Source of the DNA: Bacteroidales bacterium UBA3844 | GTDB taxonomy: Bacteria; Bacteroidota; Bacteroidia; Bacteroidales; Paludibacteraceae | NCBI GenBank assembly: GCA_002392915.1 | Contig: DGHQ01000040.1 | Span: 1 to 42,034 of the forward strand | Direction: 5' to 3' | Length of the DNA: 42,034 bases | In this document: in pieces, positions 16,653-27,400 of the stretch | Position numbering within the stretch: position 1 is the first letter of the stretch | Layout of the letters: every line of letters begins with the position of its first letter | Notes under the pieces: model-generated | Database searches by the model: none | What the model was told of the DNA's origin: nothing | The model's input: only the letters and a program-made list of their open reading frames with translations | Translations under genes and position numbers: made by a program

Positions 16653-17171
16653 ATGAAAAAATATATAAAGGATCTGTTCTCTGGAATTTATGCGTTGTTG
16701 CAGGGTATGTACATCACAAACCTCAATTTCTGGAGACCAAAGGTTACAGAGCAGTATCCAGAGGATCGACAGACTGCGCGACAGTTTGAAAGATTCCGTG
16801 GAGAGCTTGTATTTGACATGAACGACCAGAACGAACACAAATGTATCGCTTGTGGTCTATGTGCAAGAAATTGTCCTAATCAGTCGTTGGAGGTGATCAC
16901 AAAGAGCATCACAACTGAGGATGGAAAGACAAAGAAAGTGCTTGACAAGTTTTTGTATGACCTTGGTAGCTGCACATTCTGTTCTGTATGTACACAGTCG
17001 TGTGCACAGAAAGCTATCAAGTGGACAAATAATTTTGAGCACGCAGTGTTTAACCGTTCAGCATTGGTAAAGCAGTTGAACCCAGAGGGTAGCAAGGCAA
17101 TCGAGAGAAAGCCAGCAGTTGCAGCACCAAAGGCAGCTCCTGCGGCTGGACAAAATGAAAATCAACAGTAA
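16653..17171 (+). CDS. nuoI: NADH-quinone oxidoreductase subunit I
   Basis: A 172-residue ferredoxin-like subunit binding clusters N6a and N6b. Two CxxCxxCxxxC motifs are intact: Cys64, 67, 70, 74 and Cys107, 110, 113, 117. The C-terminus is an Ala/Pro-rich tail (about 152-172) beyond the family core. Without NuoEFG in this operon, NuoI is the likely entry point for electrons from an external donor such as ferredoxin or flavodoxin (inference). nuoJ begins 1 base after its stop. Confidence 0.96.
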   Translation: MKKYIKDLFSGIYALLQGMYITNLNFWRPKVTEQYPEDRQTARQFERFRGELVFDMNDQNEHKCIACGLCARNCPNQSLEVITKSITTEDGKTKKVLDKFLYDLGSCTFCSVCTQSCAQKAIKWTNNFEHAVFNRSALVKQLNPEGSKAIERKPAVAAPKAAPAAGQNENQQ

Positions 17172-17172
17172 T

Positions 17173-17733
17173 ATGGCAGAAAATTTGACATCTATTGATT
17201 TCGCCGGGTTGTTTACTGCCGACAATATAGTATTCTGTTTACTGTCAGCGGTAATCCTTGTATGCGGATTCATGTCTGTAGCGTCGACAAAGATTCTTCG
17301 TGCCGCTACATATTTGTTCTTTACTCTGTTTGCAGTTGCAGGACTATATCTGACTCTAAACTATGAGTTTATCGCAGCTGTGCAGTTGTCTGTATACGCA
17401 GGAGGTATTCTTGTGTTGTTGATCTTTGCCATCATGTTGGTTAAGAATCTTGGTACAGACACAGAGACGACATCTTATGTGAACAAGACGATTGCAGGTA
17501 TTGCGGCTTTGGCTGGCGCTGTGTTCGCTTTCATCACAATGAGCAAGTATAGATTCATATCAAACGAGGAGGCTAACGACGCTTCTGAGATGATCGATAT
17601 GGAGATGATAGGACAGACTCTTATGGGAACAGACAAATATCAGTATCTGTTGGCGTTTGAGGCAGTCAGCATCTTGCTTTTGGCATGTATAGTAGGTTCA
17701 ATTGTAGTCGCAACTAAATCAAAGGAGGATTAA
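17173..17733 (+). CDS. nuoJ: NADH-quinone oxidoreductase subunit J
   Basis: A 186-residue membrane subunit with five predicted helices. The conserved helix-3 region YEFIAAVQLSVYAGGILVLLIFAIMLV (the pi-bulge helix) is recognisable about 58-84. The ATG at 17173 is chosen because upstream in-frame starts (17119, 17155) lie within nuoI and add a non-family segment. The stop is followed 1 base later by nuoK. Confidence 0.95.
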   Translation: MAENLTSIDFAGLFTADNIVFCLLSAVILVCGFMSVASTKILRAATYLFFTLFAVAGLYLTLNYEFIAAVQLSVYAGGILVLLIFAIMLVKNLGTDTETTSYVNKTIAGIAALAGAVFAFITMSKYRFISNEEANDASEMIDMEMIGQTLMGTDKYQYLLAFEAVSILLLACIVGSIVVATKSKED

Positions 17734-17734
17734 G

Positions 17735-18043
17735 ATGATACCAGTAGAAGCATATTTGGTGGTCAGTACACTTCTGTTCTTTATCGGAGTGTATGGCTTT
17801 TTTGTAAGAAAGAATCTTATCGGAATTTTGATGGCAGTCGAACTTATTCTAAATGCGGTCAACATCAACTTCGTCGTGTTCAACAGATTCTTGTATCCTG
17901 ATCATCTTGAAGGATATATGTATAGCTTGTTCGTGATTGTTGTGGCTGCGGCAGAAACTGCAATCGCTATTTCAATCATTATCAACGTCTACAGAAAGTT
18001 GAGTAACATTCGTGTGGATAGTATCAACGAATTAAAGAATTAA
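17735..18043 (+). CDS. nuoK: NADH-quinone oxidoreductase subunit K
   Basis: A 102-residue three-helix subunit homologous to MrpC. The two buried glutamates of the proton path are present: Glu36 in GILMAVELILNAVNINFV and Glu74 in VVAAAETAIAISI. A rare good Shine-Dalgarno sequence (AGGAGG, about 17726-17731, partly inside nuoJ) precedes the start. Confidence 0.97.
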   Translation: MIPVEAYLVVSTLLFFIGVYGFFVRKNLIGILMAVELILNAVNINFVVFNRFLYPDHLEGYMYSLFVIVVAAAETAIAISIIINVYRKLSNIRVDSINELKN

Positions 18044-18049
18044 TCAGGT

Positions 18050-20011
18050 ATGGAAGCGTTTGCAAGTATATCACATATTATTTTGGCGTTGCCATTCTTG
18101 ATGTTCATATTCCTTGGACTATTTGGCAACAAACTGTTTAAGTCTAATCCAAACGTCGCAGGATGGATTGGCACAGCAGGATTGTCAGTGGTTGCAATAG
18201 TGTCATATTATATTGCGATCCAGTATTTCTGGTTTGAAGGTAAAGGCTCTGACAGTTATCAGCAGTTTGTGTTGTTCAATTATGAATGGTTGAAGATGAC
18301 CGACAATTTGGTTATCTCAATCGGTTTCATGCTTGATCCTATTTCAGCAATGATGTTGGTTGTCATTTCCACCGTCTCACTTATGGTTCATATCTATTCT
18401 TTGGGCTATATGCACGGTGAGGAAGGATTCCAGCGTTATTATGCGGTGCTTTCATTGTTTACATTCGCAATGATGGGATTGGTAGTGGCAACTAACATTT
18501 TCCAGATGTATATCTTCTGGGAGCTTGTGGGTGTGTCATCATTCCTATTGATCAGCTTCTATTTCATCAAGCCATCGGCTGTAGCGGCTGCAAAGAAGGC
18601 GTTTATCGTGACACGTTTCGCGGATATGTTCTTCTTGGTCGGAATCCTGATCTTGTCTTACTACACAAATACATTCGACTTCTTGAAGTTGACGGCAGTG
18701 TCTGACGGCCACGCAACATTGGTAAACAACACAATGTGCGGTATGACATTCATGGGATTGTCTGTCACATCAATCGCAATGTTCTTGATTTTCTTAGGAG
18801 GTGCTGGAAAGTCGGCAATGTTCCCATTCCACATCTGGTTACCAGATGCGATGGAGGGCCCAACTCCTGCATCAGCACTTATCCACGCCGCTACAATGGT
18901 TGTGGCTGGAGTTTTCTTGGTGGCAAGAATGTTCCCAGTCTACTTCTTCGAGGCTCACGATGTTTTGACAATCATCGGATATATCGGAGCGTTCACATCA
19001 TTGTTCGCCGCTATCATCGCATGTACACAGACAGATATCAAGCGTGTGCTAGCATTCTCTACAATCTCACAGATTGCATATATGTTCGTCGCTCTTGCAG
19101 TGTCGGGTTACGCAAGTGAACATGAGGAGTGTTTGGGTTACACAGCGTCAATGTGGCATTTGTTCACTCACGCTATGTTCAAGGCATGTTTGTTCTTGGG
19201 CGCTGGTTGTATAATCCATGCTGTTCATTCTAATGAGATGAATGCTATGGGTAACCTTCGCAAGTTTATGCCAATCGCGCATATCACATTCTTGGTTTCA
19301 TGTTTGGCGATCGCAGGTATTCCTCCATTCTCAGGATTCTTCTCTAAGGATGAGATTTTGGTTGCCGCATTTGAGCACGACAAAGTGTTGTACGCATGTC
19401 AGGCATTCGTCGCAGGTCTTACAGCATTCTATATGTTCCGTTTGTATTTCCGCATCTTCTGGTATTCAGAGAATCCAGCTCACGAGCACCACACTCCACA
19501 TGAGGCACCTATGAATATGAACATTCCTTTGATTGTTCTTTCAGTGTTCACTTGCTTCACTTGGTTAGACAAGGTGTTCCCATTCTTCCCAGAGAAGATT
19601 ACAGCGGATCGTGTCGGCTATGAGCTAGAGACAAACTGGACTATCGCTATCGCAAGTATTCTTGTCGCTGTTGTCGGTATCGCAATTGCTTGGGTACTAT
19701 ACAAAGAGAAGAACGACAAGCCGGATATGATTGCAGGAAAGGTAAAATGCTTGTATATTTCAGCAAGCCACAGATTCTATATAGATGAGATCTACTTGTT
19801 CATTACACGTAAGATCATCTTCGGTGGCATCTGTGTCGCAATCGCTTGGTTCGACCGTCACATCATCGACGGATTCATGAACTTGTTGGCATGGATCTCA
19901 CGTGAATTGTCATACGACATTCGTGACGTACAGAGTGGCAATGTTCAGCAGTATGCTATGGGCTTCTTGTTGGGAGTTCTTGCGATTGCGTTGTTCGCGA
20001 TTTATTATTAA
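18050..20011 (+). CDS. nuoL: NADH-quinone oxidoreductase subunit L
   Basis: A 653-residue antiporter-like subunit at the distal end of the membrane arm, with about 16 predicted helices and the long lateral helix near the C-terminus. Key residues are kept: Glu158 in IFWELVGVSSFLLISFY and Lys254 in GGAGKSAMFPFHIWLPDAMEGPTPASALIHAATMV. The histidine-rich segment around 490 (AHEHHTPHEAP) is a lineage-specific loop. It starts 6 bases after nuoK. Confidence 0.97.
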   Translation: MEAFASISHIILALPFLMFIFLGLFGNKLFKSNPNVAGWIGTAGLSVVAIVSYYIAIQYFWFEGKGSDSYQQFVLFNYEWLKMTDNLVISIGFMLDPISAMMLVVISTVSLMVHIYSLGYMHGEEGFQRYYAVLSLFTFAMMGLVVATNIFQMYIFWELVGVSSFLLISFYFIKPSAVAAAKKAFIVTRFADMFFLVGILILSYYTNTFDFLKLTAVSDGHATLVNNTMCGMTFMGLSVTSIAMFLIFLGGAGKSAMFPFHIWLPDAMEGPTPASALIHAATMVVAGVFLVARMFPVYFFEAHDVLTIIGYIGAFTSLFAAIIACTQTDIKRVLAFSTISQIAYMFVALAVSGYASEHEECLGYTASMWHLFTHAMFKACLFLGAGCIIHAVHSNEMNAMGNLRKFMPIAHITFLVSCLAIAGIPPFSGFFSKDEILVAAFEHDKVLYACQAFVAGLTAFYMFRLYFRIFWYSENPAHEHHTPHEAPMNMNIPLIVLSVFTCFTWLDKVFPFFPEKITADRVGYELETNWTIAIASILVAVVGIAIAWVLYKEKNDKPDMIAGKVKCLYISASHRFYIDEIYLFITRKIIFGGICVAIAWFDRHIIDGFMNLLAWISRELSYDIRDVQSGNVQQYAMGFLLGVLAIALFAIYY

Positions 20012-20042
20012 AACGGAGTATTAATAAAGTAAGTAATATACT

Positions 20043-21602
20043 ATGAATATATTATCAGCTTTTGTAGTCGTCTTGCTTGTGATGCTTGTTGTCGTCTTCA
20101 TGATCCCAGGAGAAAAGAAGAATGCAATCAGATGGACAATGGCAGCCGGAAGTTTTGTACTTCTAGGTATGGCGATCTACTTGGTAAAAGATTTCCTTGA
20201 TTGGAAATCTCTTAATCCTACAGAGCAATTTTACAATGCAGGATTGGATCCTATCACATGGTATGAGGGTGTGATAAATATAAAATTTGCAGTAGGAGTC
20301 GATGGAGTTTCGGTTGCGATGATCATGTTGTCTGCAATCGTGGTGATCACTGGAGTTTTCGCTTCATTTGCGGTTGAGGATAAAGCTAAAGAGTATTTCT
20401 TGTGGTTTATCATGCTTTCGATCGGAGTGTTCGGATTCTTTATTTCAGTAGACTTGTTCACAATGTTCTTGTTCTACGAGGTGGCCTTGATTCCAATGTA
20501 TCTTTTGATTGGAGTTTGGGGAAGTGGAAATAAAGAGTATTCTGCGATGAAGCTTACATTGATGTTGATGGGAGGTTCGGCATTCTTGATGGTCGGAATC
20601 TTTGGTATCTATTATTTCTCTGCTGAAGACGGAGGTGCTCTTACATTCAACATTGAGGAGATTGCCGCTAACGCTGCGATGCCAGTCGAGTGGCAGAGAA
20701 TTTTCTTCCCTCTTACATTTGTAGGATTCGGAGTGCTTGGTGCTATGTTCCCATTCCACACATGGTCGCCAGACGGTCACGCATCTGCTCCAACAGCGGT
20801 GTCAATGCTTCACGCCGGAGTGTTGATGAAACTTGGAGGTTATGGATGCTTCCGCGTCGCAATGACACTTATGCCAGAGGCTTGCAAGGAGCAGGCATGG
20901 ATCTTCATCGTGTTGACAGGTATCTCGGTTGTTTACGGAGCATTCTCAGCTTGCGTTCAGAACGACTTGAAATATATCAACGCATATTCATCAGTAAGCC
21001 ACTGTGGTTTGGTGCTATTCGCACTTTTGATGATGAACCAGACAGCGATGACAGGAGCTATCCTTCAGATGCTATCTCACGGATTGATGACAGCTTTGTT
21101 CTTCGCACTTATCGGTATGATTTATGGTCAGACTCATACTCGTGACATCCGTTACTTAGGAGGTTTGATGCAGGTAATGCCATTCTTGTGTGTCTGCTAT
21201 GTGATTGCAGGTATGGCTTCACTAGGACTTCCAGGTTTGTCAGGATTCGTCGCTGAGATGACAATCTTCGTCGGATCATTCGCACATGAGGATCTGTTCC
21301 ACAGAGTAATTGTGATCGCTGGATGTACATCAATTGTAATCACTGCAGTTTATATCCTTCGTGTTGTGGGTAAGATTTTGTTCGGACCACTTTACAAGAT
21401 TGAGAAGGTTGACGGAAAGTTCAACTATCTTTCGGAACACAATGGTGAGGTTCACCATTATCCTCTTCGTGATGCAATTTGGTATGAGAAAATCGCAACT
21501 GTCGGTTTGATTGTCTCAATTGCAATCATTGGTTTATATCCAATTTGGATATCAGATATGATCAGTGAAAGTTTGGAAGCAGTTGCTGCAATGCTTAACT
21601 AA
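20043..21602 (+). CDS. nuoM: NADH-quinone oxidoreductase subunit M
   Basis: A 519-residue antiporter-like subunit with about 14 helices. Glu146 (LFYEVALIPMYLLIG) and Lys263 (LMKLGGYG) are conserved. The helix-7 lysine that E. coli NuoM has (AFAVKMP) is not seen: the aligned stretch here reads GFGVLGAMFPFHTW. It lies between nuoL and nuoN. Confidence 0.97.
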   Translation: MNILSAFVVVLLVMLVVVFMIPGEKKNAIRWTMAAGSFVLLGMAIYLVKDFLDWKSLNPTEQFYNAGLDPITWYEGVINIKFAVGVDGVSVAMIMLSAIVVITGVFASFAVEDKAKEYFLWFIMLSIGVFGFFISVDLFTMFLFYEVALIPMYLLIGVWGSGNKEYSAMKLTLMLMGGSAFLMVGIFGIYYFSAEDGGALTFNIEEIAANAAMPVEWQRIFFPLTFVGFGVLGAMFPFHTWSPDGHASAPTAVSMLHAGVLMKLGGYGCFRVAMTLMPEACKEQAWIFIVLTGISVVYGAFSACVQNDLKYINAYSSVSHCGLVLFALLMMNQTAMTGAILQMLSHGLMTALFFALIGMIYGQTHTRDIRYLGGLMQVMPFLCVCYVIAGMASLGLPGLSGFVAEMTIFVGSFAHEDLFHRVIVIAGCTSIVITAVYILRVVGKILFGPLYKIEKVDGKFNYLSEHNGEVHHYPLRDAIWYEKIATVGLIVSIAIIGLYPIWISDMISESLEAVAAMLN

Positions 21603-21617
21603 TAAAAGAATACAACT

Positions 21618-23060
21618 ATGGATTTAGATTATAGTCAGTTTTTATCGATGAGCCACGAGGTTTCTCTCGTCGTTGTATTGATTTTCCTTTTGCTTGCCGA
21701 TCTTATAATCAAAAACAAAAAGGTGTTTCAATACTTGGCTATAGCAGTTTTTGCTTTGCATACTGTTGCTGGTTTTTGTTATTACACTGGTATGGCAGGA
21801 GATGCATTCGCTGGCATGTATGTCTCAGGTGCGGCTCAGTCGTTTGTTAAGAATATTCTTAATGTCGGTACATTGCTAGTGTTCTTCTTCTCATTTGAGT
21901 GGAACAACAATGAAAATAAGAATGGAGTAGGAGAGTTCTTCTTCTTGACATTGTCTACTTTGATTGGCATGTACTTCATGGTCTCAGCCGGCGATTTCTT
22001 GTTCTTCTATATCGGTCTTGAGACAGCTTCTATTCCAATGGCTGCTTTGGTTGCTATGAATAAGAAGGGTACGGAAGGAGCGGAGGCGGCTGCCAAGTAT
22101 ATTTTGACAGCGTCATTCTCTTCAGGAGTAATGCTATTCGGTATATCTTTGATTTATGGAGCATGTGGATCTCTATATTTCGACGAGGTTCAGGCAGCGT
22201 TCACTGATATCACACCATTGCATATTTTTGCTTTGGTTTGCTTCATAGCTGGAGTCGGATTCAAGATTTCTCTTGTTCCATTCCACTTCTGGACAGCAGA
22301 CACATATCAGGGAGCACCAACAGGAGTCACTGCTTATTTGTCTGTGATTTCTAAGGGTGCTGCGGTGTTCGCTTTCATGTGTATTCTTTACAAGGCATTC
22401 GTAAATGAGCCTGATGTATGGCAAGGTATCCTATGGTGGTTGATCGTTATTACAATCACTATCGGTAACTTGTTCGCTCTACGTCAGAAGAATTTGAAGA
22501 GATTCTTGGCATTCTCGTCAATCTCTCAGGCTGGTTACATCATGCTTGGTGTATACGCGTCTTCTCAGACAGGTATGTCGAGCACAATCTACTATATCCT
22601 GATTTATATGTTCACAAACCTTGCAGCATTTGGTATCATTTCTGCAATTGAGAACAAGACAGGTAAGGTAGGTATGGATGATTACAATGGACTTTACACA
22701 ACAAACCCTAAGCTTGCGTTTGCAATGACACTTGCTATGTTCTCACTTGGTGGTATTCCTCCATTTGCAGGATTCTTCAGCAAGTTCTTTATTTTCGCAT
22801 CTGTAGCTGAGTCGAAAGTGTTCGGTGATTATTTATTGGTGTTCTTGGCATTGCTTAACACAATCATCTCACTTTACTACTATTTGTTAGTTGTTAAGGC
22901 CATGTTCATCAACAAGAGCGAATCTCCAATAGAGACAATCAAGATAGATGTGATGTCACGCGTCGCTCTATTGGTATGCGTAATAGCAATTCTTGTGATT
23001 GGATTCATCAGTTCAATCTACATGAACATCTATGATATTAGTTTTGGTTTTGCAAACTAA
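21618..23060 (+). CDS. nuoN: NADH-quinone oxidoreductase subunit N
   Basis: A 480-residue antiporter-like subunit, last gene of the operon. The proton-channel residues are visible: Glu135 (YIGLETASIP), Lys216 (GVGFKISLVPFHFW) and Lys246 (SVISKGAAVF). About 14 helices are predicted. A strong intrinsic terminator begins 20 bases after the stop. Confidence 0.97.
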   Translation: MDLDYSQFLSMSHEVSLVVVLIFLLLADLIIKNKKVFQYLAIAVFALHTVAGFCYYTGMAGDAFAGMYVSGAAQSFVKNILNVGTLLVFFFSFEWNNNENKNGVGEFFFLTLSTLIGMYFMVSAGDFLFFYIGLETASIPMAALVAMNKKGTEGAEAAAKYILTASFSSGVMLFGISLIYGACGSLYFDEVQAAFTDITPLHIFALVCFIAGVGFKISLVPFHFWTADTYQGAPTGVTAYLSVISKGAAVFAFMCILYKAFVNEPDVWQGILWWLIVITITIGNLFALRQKNLKRFLAFSSISQAGYIMLGVYASSQTGMSSTIYYILIYMFTNLAAFGIISAIENKTGKVGMDDYNGLYTTNPKLAFAMTLAMFSLGGIPPFAGFFSKFFIFASVAESKVFGDYLLVFLALLNTIISLYYYLLVVKAMFINKSESPIETIKIDVMSRVALLVCVIAILVIGFISSIYMNIYDISFGFAN

Positions 23061-23079
23061 TTAGAAATGATTTTTATTC

Positions 23080-23113
23080 AGTGACACTTGTATAAAAACA
23101 AGTGTCACTTTTT
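23080..23113 (+). terminator. Terminator of the nuo operon
   Basis: A perfect 12-bp stem AGTGACACTTGT (23080-23091) / ACAAGTGTCACT (23098-23109) with a 6-base loop and a T run to 23113. Confidence 0.92.
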
Positions 23114-23125
23114 ATATGGATTAAG

Positions 23126-24109
23126 GTGAAAAAGTTAAAAAGCATATTAGGATTTGTAATTCCGTTATTATTGAGCGTCGCTCTTCTTTATTATATCTAT
23201 TCAGGTGAAAACTTGGATGAGCAAATCTCGTATATCAAAAATGCAAATTATTTCTGGCTGTTTTTGCCTGTGTTGGTGGCGTTATTCAGCAATTTGTTCA
23301 GAGCCCTCAGATGGAGGATGTTGATAAAAGCATCTGGTTTGGAAGTGTCGCGTCTTAACCTATTTCTGGCTGTTTTGGTCGGATATTTTGCTAATTTCTT
23401 GTTGCCAAGAGCAGGTGAAGTGGCAAGATGTGGAGTATTAAAAAAATATACAGGTCTTTCATTTACGACGGTGCTTGGAACGGTTGTGACGGAGCGAATT
23501 TTTGATGTTATAATGACTGCGATTATTATGCTCCTCGCTTTCGTATTTGAGTTTGGAATGCTTTCTTCTTTAGTAGACGACGCGAATCTCCCGTCGAAAC
23601 TATTGTCAATTTTATCCAATCCGTTTGTTGTTGTGATCATACTCATTCTGACAGCCGTTTTTGTGTCTTTTTTCAAATTGCGAAACAAGAGCAAATTATA
23701 TGAAAAGGGGAGAGAGAGCCTGAGAAAGTTCAAGGTTGGCATGTTGTCAGCGAAAGATGTTGACAACAAGTTGATGTTTTGCATTTACACAGTTCTGATT
23801 TTCGCATGCTATTATTTGATGCTTCATTTCAGTTTTTGGGCGTTCGACTTTACTAAAGACATAACATTTTCACAAGGCTTGGTGATTTATGTTATGGGAG
23901 CTTTGGGAATTATAGCTCCAGTACAAGGAGGAATCGGAGCATGGCATTTCATGACTATTCAGGCACTGGTGTTTTATTTGGGCGACGCGATTGAACCTGA
24001 GGCAAAGGCATTTGCTTTGGTGGTCCACTCCGTACAGACGATAGTTGTGTATATAGGATGTGGATTATTGGCTTATGTTTTGTTGCCGGTTGTGAACAAG
24101 AGAAAATAA
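23126..24109 (+). CDS. Flippase-like / lysylphosphatidylglycerol synthase TM-region family protein
   Basis: A 327-residue integral membrane protein with about eight helices, matching the UPF0104/LPG_synthase_TM (PF03706) pattern. Visible motifs: RALRWRMLIKASG near residue 65, GYFANFLLPRAGEVARCGVL (about 84-103), TERIFD (about 120) and APVQGGIGAWHFM (about 271-283). Relatives include flippases of lipid-linked molecules and the flippase part of MprF. No aminoacyl transferase domain is attached. The frame is open from a GTG at 23102, but that start lies in the nuo terminator stem; GTG at 23126, giving MKKLKSILGFVIPLLLS, is preferred. Substrate unknown. Confidence 0.8.
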   Translation: MKKLKSILGFVIPLLLSVALLYYIYSGENLDEQISYIKNANYFWLFLPVLVALFSNLFRALRWRMLIKASGLEVSRLNLFLAVLVGYFANFLLPRAGEVARCGVLKKYTGLSFTTVLGTVVTERIFDVIMTAIIMLLAFVFEFGMLSSLVDDANLPSKLLSILSNPFVVVIILILTAVFVSFFKLRNKSKLYEKGRESLRKFKVGMLSAKDVDNKLMFCIYTVLIFACYYLMLHFSFWAFDFTKDITFSQGLVIYVMGALGIIAPVQGGIGAWHFMTIQALVFYLGDAIEPEAKAFALVVHSVQTIVVYIGCGLLAYVLLPVVNKRK

Positions 24110-24418
24110 CTAAGCTAACACGAAGGGTGTGCATAAAAAACATCACAGAGACTTTGTGAAAGAAGAAAGTCAAAAATTAGACAATAGCAAAAAGAATTAT
24201 TGTTGTTGATCAAATTTTCAAAAAACTATCGCCAATCGTACAATTTTACATAGACAAATCATACTTTATGATAAAAAAAGTGATATGTTTTGTGTTATGA
24301 TACTTAATTTTTTTATTTTTGCATTGTTTGGTGGATAGCGTAGAAGAATTTATGGACTGCTACAAGAAGACACCGTTTGATATTTATAATATTTATTGAA
24401 CGTAGACACATTTTTTAT
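24110..24418. other. 309-base AT-rich intergenic region
   Basis: No gene is seen. It holds the promoter and a roughly 95-base leader of the giant secreted protein. No clear terminator for the flippase-like gene is visible. Confidence 0.6.
24314..24321 (+). promoter_or_regulatory. Putative promoter of the giant secreted protein gene
   Basis: TATTTTTG fits TAnnTTTG; TTTG at 24289-24292 lies 21 bases upstream as a -33 element. Both match the Bacteroidota sigma-ABfr pattern. Confidence 0.6.
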
Positions 24419-27400
24419 ATGAAAAATTTTTTACAAATGCTTTATGAGTTCATTCCTAAAAAAGGAATTGGATTTGAAAAATATCTAGTTGTTTTCTGCA
24501 TGCTTATAGGTGTGCAGGCAAGCACTTTTGCACAGCCAGGCGGTCCGGGAATTCCAGCTGGATCTTCAACTGCAAGGTTATGTGATCCTGGTGTTACGTC
24601 ATTGATAGTTAGCGGTGCGGAAAAACTAAATTTGAATCCACAGGATTATGTTTACCGAGTAACGGGAAGTAGTGTGACACTTACTGTATCTTCGTTTTTA
24701 GTGCAACCTGTCAGTGTTAAATGGGAAAAGAAAACAAACAAGGATGGAAATTGGATATTTGTAGAAACAAAACCAAGTGACGAGCCTCTTGAAGTTACAG
24801 ACTTAGGGGCTGATGTTTTGTATAGAGCTACTTTTGACAATGGAATGTTGGGAGTCTCAGACCAAAGGGCTTTGTTAGTTACTGGTAAGTTGGCTTCGGA
24901 TATGGCTTCTGTCTGTCCAGGAAAAGCTATAGAGTTTGATGTAGTAGGAGGTGAATTCGCATATAGAAGCGAATGGTGGTTTGGTTTAGGAGACAATGAA
25001 CTGACAAAGGAAAAGGAGTATGCAGATGGTACAACTACATATTCTAAAATGTCTACAGATGTCCCTACAAAATCATATGTTGTACTTAAATATGACGAGT
25101 TTAATTGCTCAAAATCTGCACAGTCTCCTCGTTTCCAAACTTCTACTTTGACAGTTGGTGTGGAAACAGACTGTAAGGAAGATTGTAAAACAACGTCTAC
25201 GGGAGATTATTATGAGGGAACTGATTTTGATCCATCTCAGTTAAATTCAGGAAAAATCCCAGAAGGAGTCCAGCATCATTTTGCGGATAGAGATATCACA
25301 TTCAATGAAGGTGATATAAAGAATTATTGGATTGGTACTAATGCTCAAGAATTTTTTGGACAGACTCCATATCTTGATCAGAACATTACTCCTAATAGTA
25401 ATTATTACATGTTTTGTGAAAATCCTAATGATCGTATTGTATCTCTAGGATTCCCCGCATATAAGTATAAGAACAATTCTTATACGTACAAGATGCGTTT
25501 GTATCTTCAAGTAGGACAAAATTGTGACCAGCCGATTTCTCAAAAATGGGATCAGGCAAAGTTTATTGTTAGAACAGAGCAGGGTACTGTAACGAGAGAC
25601 TGTCTAGAAATTATAGCTTATGATAATGAAGGAAATCCATTAAAAGGATCAAAAAATCCTGTAGTTAACGGAAAGGTAGAACCAGTAGTAATAGAAGGAA
25701 CCGATACACGTATCAGATTCCCAGAATTCATGGATATTACTGCTCTTAAAACGTATGATATAATACGTATTGAGATTCAATTTTATGGAATGTTCCCTAA
25801 TAAAAATGATCCGCCTGTGTTCATATTCAAACCGATGTTTGAGCAGTTTGGCTGTGCAAAGGTTGCTGTAGACTATATTTCTGCTCAAGTAGAGGATGTA
25901 TGTTTGAAACCTCAGGTTGTTTGTATCGACTCAGTTGCAGTTGCCAATGCGGCAGGTTACCCTCGTAATTCAAAGTACACTTGGTTGAAGGAAACATATA
26001 GAGGTTCTGGTCAGTATGCTGTTTTTGATCCTAGCTTAAATGGCGTTGGAAGTGACTATGAACAGGCTCAGATTGTAGTTAAAGAAATTGGTAAATATAA
26101 TTATCGTTTGGTGGTTGAGGCAACAGTAGATGATAAACCATACAGACGAGAAAAGGATTTTGTTATCGCAGGTATAAATTGTAAAGTCACTATGCCTACA
26201 GGAATTGAAGGTTCTGGCGTTTTCTGTTTGCCTAATGAATTAGGATATAAACCGAACATAGTAGATGATGATCCTGAGGTAAGGTATGAATGGAATTTAT
26301 ATGATCCCGATGGTAATCTTGTATATGAAAAGGAACATGCCCCTCAGTTCATACCTGAATCTGCAAGGGGAGACTCTTTGACTATCAAATTAGATGAAAC
26401 TGCCAGAGAAGGAGAGTATAAGCTAGAAGTTCATACTTTCAGAGGTTCAATAGAACAAGAAGGTTCTCCTGTATTTTTGCCTTTGTCTATATATCGTAAG
26501 CCTCAGGCATCTTTAATCTTGGGTGGATCTAAATATGAAGGTATAGACGAACAGGACAAACAGGTGTGTCCATCAGATGTGCGTAGTGAAAAGTACACTG
26601 TCGCTCTAAATGGATTTGAAACTCCTGCAAAATCTTTGTATACTTATTCTTGGTCTTCTAATCCTAATGGTGTAGGTGTATTTACTCCTAGAACTCATCA
26701 AGACACAGCAGATATCAATGTTGCTGCAATTCCTGGTTTATGTAATGGAGATGTTGACAGTGTGGAATTTTCTGTAGTTGTTGATGTAAGAGGATGTTCT
26801 GATACAGCAAAAAACAGTTATGGTGTTCAGGCTCTTGGAGAACTACAAATCAATTGTGAATCTTTGTCTGGTAGAGATACATTTTATTGCGAGTCAAAGA
26901 AAGAAACAGCAGTTATTGCTCCTTTCCCAATCCCAGAGTTTGATTCTAGTTGCGACTTGGATCCTGATATTATAATTGAAATCACTCCAAGACGTAAGGA
27001 GGTTAAGGATACAATGGAAACAAAAACTATTGTCGTCCGTAAATCTGAGATTGATAATAAAACAGATAAATTGAAAATTAGTCTTCCGTGGGGTCTGTAT
27101 GATTTTCATTACACCCTTCAGGATGGTTGTGGTCGAACTAAGTCTTGCGATCATTCGATTGTTGTGGAAAAAGGATATCCAGATATTCCTTGTGAAGAAA
27201 TTTTAGATTTGGATGTAATCAATGGTCGAGATTCTATAGAAAGTAGCAAATGTGCTGTTAAGTTAGGTGTAAAAGACATTCCTATCCCTGAGTTGCTAGA
27301 TAGAAATTCAGAGAATGACACTATATTGGTGGGGGTATATGCAGGTCGTAGACATTTTACTGATCAGCAAGACAAGAATGAGTTGAAGGTGTCTTCTTCT

